Below are positions 1-7,933 of a DNA stretch of 64,000 nucleotides, piece after piece. Numbering within the stretch: the first letter of the stretch is position 1; every line of letters begins with the position of its first letter. The DNA is from JABJOR01 sp965603075. Its GTDB lineage: Bacteria; Pseudomonadota; Alphaproteobacteria; Rhodospirillales; Casp-alpha2. The notes below the pieces were generated by a model. It saw only the letters and a list, made by a program, of their open reading frames with translations. It was not told the DNA's origin and did not search any database. The DNA lies in the NCBI GenBank assembly GCA_965603075.1, contig CBFDBO010000008.1, forward strand, positions 62,001-126,000, given 5' to 3'. Position numbers and translations under genes: made by a program.

Positions 1-344
1 ATATATCCGTAGAAATCGCTGATACAGATGAGGAGCGCGAGGTTGGATTGATGTTCCGAAAGTCTTTGCCACCCTATAGCGGAATGTTATTTAATTATGA
101 AAAACCTAAGAAAGTCGCCATGTGGATGAAAAACACTTTCATTTCTCTCGACATTCTTTTTATAGACAAAAACGGTATCATCTTAAACATAGCTCAAAAT
201 ACAGTCCCACAATCTCTCACGTCAATTCCTTCCCATGGGGCCGCCCTTGGGGTATTGGAAGTGAAAGCCGGAACAACAAAGGCATTAATGATAGCCCCGG
301 GCGATCAAGTCATTCATGAATTATTTCAAAATGTTATAGAATAA
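1..344 (+). CDS. DUF192 family protein (5' end outside window)
   Basis: The reading frame is open from base 3, so the gene starts before the window. The visible part opens with S-V-E-I-A-D-T-D-E-E-R-E-V-G-L-M-F-R, the typical DUF192 signature, followed by a W-M-K-N-T-F-I-S-L-D-I-L-F-I stretch that is also characteristic. DUF192 proteins are small, usually exported or periplasmic beta-rich proteins of unknown biochemical role; any signal peptide would lie in the missing part. The frame ends with TAA at 342-344, and no clear terminator follows. The next plus-strand gene is tRNA-Pro, about 3.3 kb away, with a minus-strand three-gene module between. Family assignment is secure; function is unknown. 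Confidence 0.9.
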   Translation, partial: ISVEIADTDEEREVGLMFRKSLPPYSGMLFNYEKPKKVAMWMKNTFISLDILFIDKNGIILNIAQNTVPQSLTSIPSHGAALGVLEVKAGTTKALMIAPGDQVIHELFQNVIE

Positions 345-393
345 AAGGGTAAATAGGGCGGTTATTATCAACTTTTGAAAAAACTATTTTAAA

Positions 394-428
394 TGTGCTT
401 TTTTAAATCTTGCTAAGGTGAGCAGAAA
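394..428 (+). repeat. Left copy of 34-35 bp direct repeat
   Basis: This stretch recurs almost unchanged at 3570-3603; the copies differ only by a small substitution/indel after the T-run and share TTGCTAAGGTGAGCAGAAA exactly. The right copy contains the -35 region of the tRNA-Pro promoter, whereas this copy lacks the -10 element. The pair brackets the Rieske/cupin/methyltransferase module. Confidence 0.85.
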
Positions 429-505
429 TATTGCGTGGCACACAAAGATAGCGTGCACCCCCCAGATAACATTGTTTAACGCTCAGAGCTGAGACAACCG
501 TGATC

Positions 506-1639
506 TTACTCCTCAACAGGAAGCCCCATTACTTTGGCGTACTGCAACTGGAACTCGTGCACACCCTGTTCGCTTTCACCTCCCGACTCGGCGTCCATGA
601 CAAATCGCCCTTGTCTATACCCTTTAGATTTCAGGCCCTGTTGAACCGCATCGCAGATACTTGCGTCTTCAGGCCATAAGACGTTCCACATGTAATTCGT
701 ACATTCAGCACCGATACCAACGCCGGTAACCGCCGCGTTAATTGAACCCATGCGCATGGTCTGCGGACCTGACGGGTAATAACGAAAGGAGGAAAAATTT
801 TTTTCCCCCGGTGATATACCGATCTCGTTATTGGGCCACAGATGCCAGAACAATGCCTTCTGAACGGGCTCGGTGGGCGATACAGTGTAGGCTGCGTTAT
901 CAAGTTTGTTGACGGGGGCCTGATTTAGGAACCAGCCATCATGGTACTCACGCTTATACTTCTTCATGTCCACCAGATCGACAAATGCCGGATGGGCCGG
1001 GGCGCAGTGATAACATTCACGGCAGTTCTCAGCGAGAACCTTCCAGTTTGAAGCGTGATCATCCTGGCCGTCACTGTCCGATCTGGAATGAAAGCTCAGC
1101 TCCGGCCACCAAGGCACATGTTCGTTTACGCTATCCACAAACCCGGGCCACGTTTCCTCTATGGTGCTGGCTTCCGGGTCCTGATTAACAAAAACAAAGC
1201 CACAGGCTACTTCCAGGCGAATTTCGCGCAGGCTGAATGCCGATGGGTCGAAGTCGGGCAGGGTTTTCGTATACCGTGACGCCTTGAGCGCGCCCGATTT
1301 TGTATAAGTCCAGGCGTGGTAGGGACAGATAATGGCATTTTTGACATTGCCCGTACCCGTCAACAGTGTATGGGCCCGGTGCTGACAGACATTATAGAAA
1401 GCGCGCAAGACACCATCATCATCGCGAATAACGAAAATTTTTTCCTCAGCAATTTCTGCCGTGACATAGTCACCTGAGTTGGCCAGTTCGCCCTCATGGG
1501 CAACAACCTGCCACACGCGATCGAAAATCAACGTTTTCTCTTGCTCATAAACTTCGGGAGAATGGTAGATATATCCCGGCAACGTACGCGACCGGCTGCC
1601 GTCTTTTCTCAACGGCTTGAATTCAGAAATGGATGTCAT
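506..1639 (-). CDS. Rieske 2Fe-2S oxygenase alpha subunit, quaternary-ammonium type
   Basis: A 377-residue terminal oxygenase. The N-terminal Rieske domain shows C85-x-H87 and C105-x2-H108 (C-Q-H-R-A-H ... C-P-Y-H-A-W-T-Y), ligands of a 2Fe-2S cluster. The catalytic domain has N-C-R-E-C-Y-H-C-A-P-A-H at about 205-216, where H211 and H216 would bind mononuclear iron. E208 occupies the bridging position that is Asp in most aromatic dioxygenases. Glu at this site is known from carnitine, choline and glycine-betaine monooxygenases (CntA, CMO, GbcA), so a quaternary ammonium substrate is likely; which one cannot be said. It needs a separate reductase, and none is adjacent. It heads toward 506 downstream of cupin and methyltransferase genes on the same strand. 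An AAGG sits about 10 bases before the ATG. Confidence 0.85.
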   Translation of the reverse strand: MTSISEFKPLRKDGSRSRTLPGYIYHSPEVYEQEKTLIFDRVWQVVAHEGELANSGDYVTAEIAEEKIFVIRDDDGVLRAFYNVCQHRAHTLLTGTGNVKNAIICPYHAWTYTKSGALKASRYTKTLPDFDPSAFSLREIRLEVACGFVFVNQDPEASTIEETWPGFVDSVNEHVPWWPELSFHSRSDSDGQDDHASNWKVLAENCRECYHCAPAHPAFVDLVDMKKYKREYHDGWFLNQAPVNKLDNAAYTVSPTEPVQKALFWHLWPNNEIGISPGEKNFSSFRYYPSGPQTMRMGSINAAVTGVGIGAECTNYMWNVLWPEDASICDAVQQGLKSKGYRQGRFVMDAESGGESEQGVHEFQLQYAKVMGLPVEE

Positions 1640-1778
1640 GATTGCTAAAACCTTGGATGATTGTGTGGAGAAATTTTGCGCTATTCTGTAACGGAATCGT
1701 TATTCTTTCCGGGGATAATTCGAACTCTCACGGTTCCATTAATGATGCACTAATCTAGGATTGGGGGATCGATCCGGG

Positions 1779-2213
1779 TCACGAGAATCTCTGTTTTATG
1801 CCGGATGGCGCGGTCATCACGTAAAAGTACTTCCCCGGTGTATCTCCGGTATTCTTTACCTTGTATTTCCATCCAGTGGGGTAGTAGGCGCAGTCTCCGG
1901 CGACGAGGGTGCGTGAGTGATCTAGGTTAGCAGCATCCTTCCCCCACCAAAGCGTGAATTCACCCTCAAGGATGTAATAAAACTCATCAACCGGGCCATA
2001 GTGGTGCAGAGCCGTGCCATCATCTTCATTCTCAAGCCCGAAAACGCAGGTTTCGTCACCTGGTTCCGTGTGGCTTAGGCCGACACTGCACACATCATCA
2101 ATGTCGTACAGGGGTTTGATGGGAGTGGTAATGTAATGGTCGTCATGGCCGGGCCCGACCATTTTGACATCCTTTTCATTGGTGAACTGTGGCTCGATAA
2201 ACTTTGCACACAT
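1779..2213 (-). CDS. Single-domain cupin protein
   Basis: About 144 residues from the ATG at 2213, chosen because AAGGA lies 8 bases upstream; the longer frame to 2363 adds residues that look non-coding. The cupin core shows H-H-Y-G-P-V-D-E-F-Y-Y-I-L-E-G-E (cupin motif 1, His and Glu metal ligands) and a second motif D-C-A-Y-Y-P-T-G-W-K-Y-K-V-K-N-T. Cupins of this size include small dioxygenases, isomerases and ligand sensors, so the activity is undetermined. It lies between the methyltransferase and the Rieske oxygenase genes on the same strand, 139 bases before the latter. It may act on a product of that oxygenase, but this is inference. Confidence 0.8.
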   Translation of the reverse strand: MCAKFIEPQFTNEKDVKMVGPGHDDHYITTPIKPLYDIDDVCSVGLSHTEPGDETCVFGLENEDDGTALHHYGPVDEFYYILEGEFTLWWGKDAANLDHSRTLVAGDCAYYPTGWKYKVKNTGDTPGKYFYVMTAPSGIKQRFS

Positions 2214-2334
2214 ATCGCGTTTCCTTTTTGATAATATTGAAAGTGCTAGGAACTCCCTAGTGTATTTAGAGCTTAAATAAGGTATCAAAAAAAATTCTAC
2301 TGGGCATAGTATAGGTAATCGGGTGATTGAAGCC

Positions 2335-2364
2335 AATGTCCGGTTTTGGCTAAAAGCAGACATT
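2335..2364. repeat. Short interspersed imperfect palindrome (copy A)
   Basis: AATGTCCGG..., TTTT, GGCT, AAAA, ...GCAGACATT forms an imperfect inverted repeat. With the preceding TGATTGA at 2324-2330 it matches copy B at 3394-3434, which has the same order of GTCCG, TTGGCTA and AGCAGAC blocks. A half copy (GACTAAAAGCAGACC) occurs at 16613-16628. Confidence 0.6.
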
Positions 2365-2445
2365 CTTAGAGTATAGCAAAAGAGTTAGATGTGTAGCGGA
2401 AAACACACAGGAAACGGCGCGCAGCCCGCCTCACCAAGGTCAGCT

Positions 2446-3291
2446 TTATGGGTTTTTACCACACCCAACCATCACTTCAATCTCGGCTTCATAACCATTT
2501 TTGCCTTCAAACTGACCAAGACAATCGTGTACATCCGACCATGCCTTTTGCTGTTCGGCTTCACCAAGTTCAGCCGCTACGGCACGGAAGGCGCCAAAGG
2601 CTTGCTGCATCATCTCTAGCGCTTCATCCGCATTAGCAAGGCGTATAGGAGCACGCATAATTTTGGTTTGCACGCCTTCAAGGCCGCAATCATTTAATAG
2701 GTTTTCCAAAATGCCATCGCCACCCAGAACGAACAGGCCAGGTTGACCTGGTGCGGGCGGGGCTTTGCCCGCATGATCCAACAGAATTTTCATGGGCTGG
2801 GAAAAGTATGGGTTGTTTTGTGGCGTGGTAACAACAACGGCTGAAAAACATGCTCCCGGCTTCAAAACACCACGGATGGATTTAATTGCCTCAGCGGGTG
2901 ATGGGAAAAGCATTAACCCAAAGCGGCAAATTGCCGCATCAAACGGTGATAATGTTGCATCGAAACTATCCGCGGAGCTTTCAAGTATCTCGACGTTAGC
3001 CAGTCCTTCACGCTCGGCACTCCGGCGAACATGGTCTAGCATGGTGGTAGAAATGTCAGATGCAACGACAGTGCCTTGCGGGCCAGCGCGCCTTGCAGCC
3101 GTTATTGTTTGGTCGCCAGCACCAGACGCCACATCCAGAACCCTAGATGCGGCCTCAACTCCGGCCATATCCAAAAGTACGTCGGTAACACCTTCAAGGT
3201 GAGCTGAAATAGTTTTTTCCCACTTTGCCCAACCGGGTGCTGCCGCCTCCCACGTATTACGAAGCTGCTCGTTTGCTGATGATTCCACCAT
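2446..3291 (-). CDS. Class I SAM-dependent methyltransferase
   Basis: About 281 residues from the ATG at 3291, preferred over the ATG at 3303 because GGGGAG lies 4 bases upstream of it. The nucleotide-binding motif I is V-L-D-V-A-S-G-A-G-D-Q-T, followed by an acidic post-I position (V-A-S-D-I-S) and F-D-A-A-I-C-R-F-G-L as motif IV, the pattern of UbiE/ArsM-like class I enzymes. The acceptor substrate is not predictable; small molecules are usual for this group. It is the first gene of the minus-strand module that continues into cupin and Rieske genes, with gaps of about 230 and 140 bases, so a single transcript is possible but not certain. Confidence 0.85.
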   Translation of the reverse strand: MVESSANEQLRNTWEAAAPGWAKWEKTISAHLEGVTDVLLDMAGVEAASRVLDVASGAGDQTITAARRAGPQGTVVASDISTTMLDHVRRSAEREGLANVEILESSADSFDATLSPFDAAICRFGLMLFPSPAEAIKSIRGVLKPGACFSAVVVTTPQNNPYFSQPMKILLDHAGKAPPAPGQPGLFVLGGDGILENLLNDCGLEGVQTKIMRAPIRLANADEALEMMQQAFGAFRAVAAELGEAEQQKAWSDVHDCLGQFEGKNGYEAEIEVMVGCGKNP

Positions 3292-3393
3292 AATTCTCCC
3301 CATTCCCTTTGCTTAATTTAGAAAGAGTTGAATATTAGCATTTGCCCTTAATGTGTGCCAAGAAAATTTAGAATCTTTTGAAATCACAAGCGG

Positions 3394-3434
3394 TGATTGA
3401 ACTCGATAGTCCGCTGTTGGCTACGAGCAGACTA
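3394..3434. repeat. Short interspersed element (copy B)
   Basis: Matches copy A at 2324-2364: both begin TGATTGAA, then carry GTCCG, TTGGCTA and GAGCAGAC/AAGCAGAC at the same spacing. The two copies flank the methyltransferase gene. Confidence 0.55.
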
Positions 3435-3569
3435 AATCAGCAGTCATTGTAAAAACCTTGAGATTATTACCCCATAAGAACGATTGTACTCGCTCTTTTC
3501 TACTCCAGATTTAATGTAGAGGCTTTAGTAGAGGATTTTTTTCCAGAAACTTCCATAAAGTTCACATTT

Positions 3570-3603
3570 TGTGCTTTTTTATGCTTGCTAAGGTGAGCAG
3601 AAA
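3570..3603 (+). repeat. Right copy of 34-35 bp direct repeat, overlapping tRNA-Pro promoter
   Basis: Nearly identical to 394-428. It ends 20 bases before tRNA-Pro and supplies its -35 element. Confidence 0.85.
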
Positions 3604-3623
3604 ACCTTAATAAAACCACCAGT

Positions 3624-3700
<77 letters not shown>

Positions 3701-3764
3701 ATTGATCTTCACAGTTCGAGAATGTATAATAGACATCTCGAAAACAATCTATGAGCATCATATA

Positions 3765-4064
3765 ATGAGCAACAAAGTCCGCATCTATCGCCCTTCAAAA
3801 AATGTAATGCAATCAGGTCGTGCAAATACACGGGGTTGGGCGCTGCAATTTGAACCATCGAGCTCCAGATCAATTGATCCACTGATGGGTTGGACAGGTT
3901 CAGCAGATGTTCAAAGTATGTTGAGATTGCGGTTCGAAACCAAGGAAGAAGCTATTTCTTACGCTGAACGTAAAGGATTAGAATTCCGCGTTGATGAACC
4001 GAAAGAACGAAAAATCCAGATAAGGAATTATTCTGATAATTTTTCACCCAATAGACTTTCCTAA
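3765..4064 (+). CDS. NADH dehydrogenase NDUFS4-like accessory subunit (ETC complex I subunit conserved region)
   Basis: A 99-residue protein starting at the ATG at 3765 (M-S-N-K-V-R-I-Y); the frame extends upstream only through tRNA sequence. The order K-V-R-I-Y-R-P-S-K-N, M-Q-S-G-R-A-N-T-R-G-W-A-L-Q-F, G-W-T-G-S-A-D, then L-R-F-E-T-K-E-E-A-I-S-Y-A and a R-N-Y-S-D-N-F C-terminus is typical of the bacterial homologues of mitochondrial NDUFS4 (18 kDa/AQDQ subunit). This supernumerary subunit sits on the peripheral arm of complex I and is found among bacteria mainly in Alphaproteobacteria, which supports the taxonomic call. It lies between tRNA-Pro and tRNA-Arg. Confidence 0.93.
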   Translation: MSNKVRIYRPSKNVMQSGRANTRGWALQFEPSSSRSIDPLMGWTGSADVQSMLRLRFETKEEAISYAERKGLEFRVDEPKERKIQIRNYSDNFSPNRLS

Positions 4065-4093
4065 GAAAATCACGAATAATTACATTGTAACGG

Positions 4094-4170
<77 letters not shown>

Positions 4171-4207
4171 TTTCTCTTAACGTCGGATTGGCTTATCTTG
4201 GTCTAAG

Positions 4208-4244
4208 AAAGAATCGCGTTACGCATGAGCGCGCCATTCTTTTT
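4208..4244 (+). terminator. Terminator after tRNA-Arg
   Basis: AAAGAAT (4208-4214) pairs with ATTCTTT (4236-4242), with additional GCG/CGC pairs inside, followed by a T-run (TTCTTTTTATTT). It lies between tRNA-Arg and the convergent HD-GYP gene and may serve both strands. Confidence 0.6.
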
Positions 4245-4246
4245 AT

Positions 4247-5353
4247 TTATAAACTTGCTCCATCGAGCAACATTTCACGAAATACAGCCAAAAATTTCTG
4301 ATCAAGCTGGGTATTCATATTTATCATGATCTTAAGGGCTTGTTCTGGTGGTACGGGGTCTTTGTATACCCGCCTGTCGGTAATCGCACTGAAGATATCA
4401 ATAATGGATGCCATGCGGGCAAGCTCGTTCATCTTTCCCCCCTCAATGCCATTAGGATAACCACTACCGTCGACTTTTTCGTGGTGCTGTCCGGCGACAA
4501 TCATAACGCCTTTGGGAAGATCAGAGGTTTCTTTTAAGAAATCGACAGAACAACATACATGGGATTTCATAATAGTATATTCTTCTTCGGTAAGTTTACC
4601 GGGCTTGTTCAGAACTTCGTGGGGAATATGCATTTTTCCAACATCGTGCAGCAAGCCCCCCGTAGAGAGGGTCATCAGTTCATCACCTTTGATGCCTAAG
4701 ACGTTACCAAACAGACTCAAGAACGTTGCTACTCTTAGAGAGTGCACATAGGTATAGTTATCATGATCCGATACGCCAGCGAGGATTTCCTTATAATTAT
4801 TATTTTGAACAGCCTCAATTAAAGGGGCGCAACTGTCTCGTACGCTATCATAGGGGATGGGTTCACCATCATGAATAAGATCAGCGATAGAGTTGAACGA
4901 GCTTAGGGTGTTTTTTAATGCTTTTTTCTGTGTCGGCTCAATGTCGTCCCACTTCGCTTCGATTGAGGCGTTTACACTGCTTGAAAGAGCGGTGATGAAT
5001 GTAGAACGGCTAAAGGGTCTTTCAACTAAAAATACTTTATCATAAGACGTCGCTTCAGCAATTATTTCTATGCTTTTTGGTTTAGCTGTAAATACAATTG
5101 GTATGTTAGCAAGCTCCGGCGTTTTTCTGATTTTAGCAATCAAAGAAGCACCGCCAAAGGGGGGAAGGATTTCATCAATAATTATGGCCGTTGGCAGTCT
5201 GATCACCATACGTTCAGAAATCTCTGATTCGCTTTCAAATAACTCAAACGAATAGAAAGACTTCAAGTTCAGAGCAATTTCATTTCTCTGAACCGACGTC
5301 CCGCCAACAATATATGTCAACGTTTTCTTTACGCTATCCTCAAGACCTAACAA
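4247..5353 (-). CDS. HD-GYP domain protein with degenerate receiver domain
   Basis: 368 residues. Residues 1-125 fold like a response-regulator receiver with the phosphoacceptor position D60 (A-I-I-I-D-E-I-L-P-P-F), but the acidic pair at the end of strand 1 is replaced by G-G (Y-I-V-G-G-T) and the conserved Lys region reads V-E-R-P-F. Phosphorylation is therefore doubtful. Residues 195-350 form an HD-GYP domain with H236-D237 (L-L-H-D-V-G-K), H-H-E-K-V-D-G-S-G-Y-P at about 290-300 and D-I-F-S-A-I-T-D-R-R-V-Y-K; such domains hydrolyse cyclic di-GMP. The start appears to be TTG at 5353 with GGAAAAA upstream; this is uncertain. It is monocistronic, convergent with tRNA-Arg. Confidence 0.88.
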   Translation of the reverse strand: MLGLEDSVKKTLTYIVGGTSVQRNEIALNLKSFYSFELFESESEISERMVIRLPTAIIIDEILPPFGGASLIAKIRKTPELANIPIVFTAKPKSIEIIAEATSYDKVFLVERPFSRSTFITALSSSVNASIEAKWDDIEPTQKKALKNTLSSFNSIADLIHDGEPIPYDSVRDSCAPLIEAVQNNNYKEILAGVSDHDNYTYVHSLRVATFLSLFGNVLGIKGDELMTLSTGGLLHDVGKMHIPHEVLNKPGKLTEEEYTIMKSHVCCSVDFLKETSDLPKGVMIVAGQHHEKVDGSGYPNGIEGGKMNELARMASIIDIFSAITDRRVYKDPVPPEQALKIMINMNTQLDQKFLAVFREMLLDGASL

Positions 5354-6120
5354 TTAATTTTTTCCAATGCAAAATTAATATTTCAATATATATATTTATA
5401 TCTATTCTATAATAATAACTCGATATTAAAAGAAAAAATAATCAATTTATTAAAAAAATTAATAAACAGTAAACTGAACATAATTATTGTATGTGTATGT
5501 ATAATTAACAAAATAAGCAATTAAGTATTATAAAATTTATTGTTAACGTTAATAACAGCACAAATAAACCATAATTTTATTTAGTTTAGTTGTAATAAAT
5601 ATTGTTTAATTGGATTTTATGAAATTAATATCAAGAAAACATTCAACTATCTTAGTTATATTTTTAGCCTCACCAGCAAGGTTGTCCGTTATTGCTAAAC
5701 GCTAGAGAGTATAGGTCAATATAATCAACCAGTTGTTTTATTTCTTAACATCTTTCCCCGTGAGAATACAATTGATGAGTTTCGACCAGCCACACTAAAT
5801 AATGTTGCCAAACATTCAGCCTGATTATAAAAAATGGCATCCAATCACCTGAATAATAGATCAATACATGATTCATTGTGGATTTGGGGGTGGTGAATAT
5901 CCACCATATAACATTCGCTAAAGTAGCGCACTGAAATCCATCCTCCCAGCCAAATCCTCGAATTTAAGCCTTGCTTGTTCCTGATATAAATACTTCATCA
6001 TCTAGTATTAATTGTGGTTTTACGATTTCAATTGGATCAAAAAACAGTCTTTGATTCTTATCTGATTCTTTTATTGAAGGTTGAACGATAGAAACAATAA
6101 TTTATTGGATGAGAGAATAT
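5354..6120. other. AT-rich gap without a convincing gene
   Basis: About 770 bases. The first 250 are extremely AT-rich and probably hold the promoter of the HD-GYP gene. A small hairpin (TGGTG...CACCA) lies at about 5892-5908. On the minus strand two short overlapping frames are visible around 5935-6110 that lack good starts; they could be remnants of a gene or chance. Nothing else is supported. Confidence 0.5.
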
Positions 6121-7014
6121 TTATTCAACTGGGTTAACCAGTGTTCCCACACGGTCAAATGTGATCTCGACGCAGTCACCCGGTTTCAAGAATTTAGGCG
6201 GATTGAAACCAAGCCCCACACCCACAGATGTACCCGTTGCAATCAGATCCCCTGATTGCAACGTGCGACCTTCTGACAGAGTGACAATCAAAGTTGGTAT
6301 ATCAAAGATTAAATCACTTACGGCCGCGTCCTGTCGAACCTCACCATTTACTTTGGTCAACAAACGAATGTCGGCTACATCGCCAACTTCGTCCGCCGTT
6401 ACAAGGGCGGGCCCCATTGGGCAAAACCCATCTAGGCTTTTTCCTAAGAACCACTGATTATATTTATGTTGTTGGGTGCGCGAGGTAACATCATTGATAA
6501 TGGTATAGCCATATACATGCCCCATGGCATCTTGTTTTGAAATATTACGGCCGGGTTTACCGATCACAAAAACAAGCTCCCCCTCATAATCAACAGAAAA
6601 GGTGGGGTCCAAATATGAGGGAATCGCTTCATCAGGACCAATGACACAAGAGGGTAACTTGGTGAAAATAATCGGATGTTCTGGGATGGCTGTTTTTGCG
6701 GCGGCGTCAAATCCGCTGTTATGGAATTCTTCCGCATGTTCGATGTAATTTTTACCAACACACATGATATTGCGTAAAGGGCGTGGGAAGGGGGCTTTAA
6801 GCTTTACCGATGCAAACGGGATAAGACCATCAACAAGCACCCTGTCACAAGCCGCTCTGATTTTTTTGAGCCCTTGGTCCCCCATTGCAACGATCGAATT
6901 CATATCATTTGGTAATTCAGGCGCAACTTTAGATAGATCAATTATATAACTTTCATCAGACAATAGAACACCAACAGACTCACAATCTAACAATTCAAAT
7001 GTTACCAAACGCAT
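6121..7014 (-). CDS. Fumarylacetoacetate hydrolase (FAH) family protein
   Basis: 297 residues with the FAH fold in the last 210. Visible hallmarks are I-M-C-V-G-K-N-Y-I-E-H-A-E-E, F-T-K-L-P-S-C-V-I-G-P, the metal-binding D-Y-E-G-E-L-V-F-V-I-G-K, G-Y-T-I-I-N-D-V-T-S-R and L-Q-S-G-D-L-I-A-T-G-T-S-V-G-V-G. The family includes acylpyruvate hydrolases, oxaloacetate decarboxylases and 2-keto-4-pentenoate hydratase-like enzymes acting on C-C bonds next to a keto-acid with Mg or Mn; the substrate cannot be assigned. A GGAG sits 8 bases before the ATG at 7014. The TSUP permease gene ends 26 bases upstream on the same strand, so a two-gene operon is likely, perhaps for uptake or export of an organic or sulfonated acid. 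Confidence 0.87.
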   Translation of the reverse strand: MRLVTFELLDCESVGVLLSDESYIIDLSKVAPELPNDMNSIVAMGDQGLKKIRAACDRVLVDGLIPFASVKLKAPFPRPLRNIMCVGKNYIEHAEEFHNSGFDAAAKTAIPEHPIIFTKLPSCVIGPDEAIPSYLDPTFSVDYEGELVFVIGKPGRNISKQDAMGHVYGYTIINDVTSRTQQHKYNQWFLGKSLDGFCPMGPALVTADEVGDVADIRLLTKVNGEVRQDAAVSDLIFDIPTLIVTLSEGRTLQSGDLIATGTSVGVGLGFNPPKFLKPGDCVEITFDRVGTLVNPVE

Positions 7015-7040
7015 ATTTAGAAACTCCGGTAATTCTTAGA

Positions 7041-7802
7041 TTAATATTGAATGATTGCATTATAAAGAAGCTTCAATGCAATGAACGATAATATAAATTT
7101 CAACCCCCATCGAAATATTTCTTCAGGTAATCTATTTAAAAGTTTCCGTCCCGCATATGTACCAATGAAACCAAAACCAACCATACCAATTAAAAGCGGG
7201 ATATACGGACCGAACGCAAATCCAAGAAGCCCAAACGAAAATATTTTAAAACTATGCTGACAGAACATGATGGCTGCGTGGGTAGCGACGACTTGTTGAC
7301 GCTCTTTGCAAGCAGCGGCAATAAACGGAGCAATTATTGGTCCTGTTGCACCAACAAACATAGAAATAAATGAACTGCCAATACCAACACCAAAAAACGT
7401 CAGAGCTTTAGGATTACTGGATTGAATTTTGGGAGCCCAAGTTGTGTAAAGTACAAACAAAGCCAAAAACAATTGTAACAGTGGCTTGGGTAAAGTTATC
7501 AAGAAATGAGTACCAAGAAGAATACCAATGCTTGAACCCAAAATAAATGCAGGAACAATCGAGAATGAAATGCTGCGTATTAATAAAGATGCACGGCCTA
7601 AATTAGACCCAATTTGTATAACACCATGAATGGGTATTAAGACAAAAGGGGGCATCACCAAGGCCATAGAAGCCAACACCAACATACCGCCTCCAAGGCC
7701 AATTGAAGCTGATATAAAGCTGGCGGATAATGAAATGCCACACAGGATAAAAAACCACTCTATATTAAGGCCCGTATTGGCAATCAGGAAACTAAATGAC
7801 AT
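7041..7802 (-). CDS. TSUP (TauE/SafE) family permease
   Basis: 253 residues, with roughly eight hydrophobic segments. The first half contains the repeat-like S-A-S-I-G-L-G-G-G-M and the second the matching G-I-G-S-S-F-I-S-M-F-V-G-A-T-G-P, the duplicated glycine-rich motif of the TauE/SafE family. Members transport sulfite, sulfoacetate, taurine-related or other organic anions, usually outward, in the inner membrane. It is followed 26 bases later by the FAH-family gene. The ribosome site before the ATG at 7802 is weak. It is divergent from cyanophycinase with a 131-base shared upstream region. Confidence 0.85.
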   Translation of the reverse strand: MSFSFLIANTGLNIEWFFILCGISLSASFISASIGLGGGMLVLASMALVMPPFVLIPIHGVIQIGSNLGRASLLIRSISFSIVPAFILGSSIGILLGTHFLITLPKPLLQLFLALFVLYTTWAPKIQSSNPKALTFFGVGIGSSFISMFVGATGPIIAPFIAAACKERQQVVATHAAIMFCQHSFKIFSFGLLGFAFGPYIPLLIGMVGFGFIGTYAGRKLLNRLPEEIFRWGLKFILSFIALKLLYNAIIQY

Positions 7803-7933
7803 ATAAACATGTTCCGGAGCTTTTATTCAAATATTCAAGAAAATAAGTGGATAGTGTTTGCTGAAAACCATAGTTCTATTAAGATTAGAAATAACAAATG
7901 TGCTCTATAAATGAAAGTTAATCCTAGAATAAT

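Larger units (their letters stand above)
3304..3623. other. Intergenic region with interspersed repeat and tRNA promoter
   Basis: No convincing gene. It contains repeat copy B (3394-3434), the right copy of the 34-bp direct repeat (3570-3603), and a plausible tRNA-Pro promoter: TTGCTA at 3585-3590, 17 bases, then a TTAATA/TAATAA -10 at about 3608-3613, some 10 bases before the tRNA. Confidence 0.6.
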
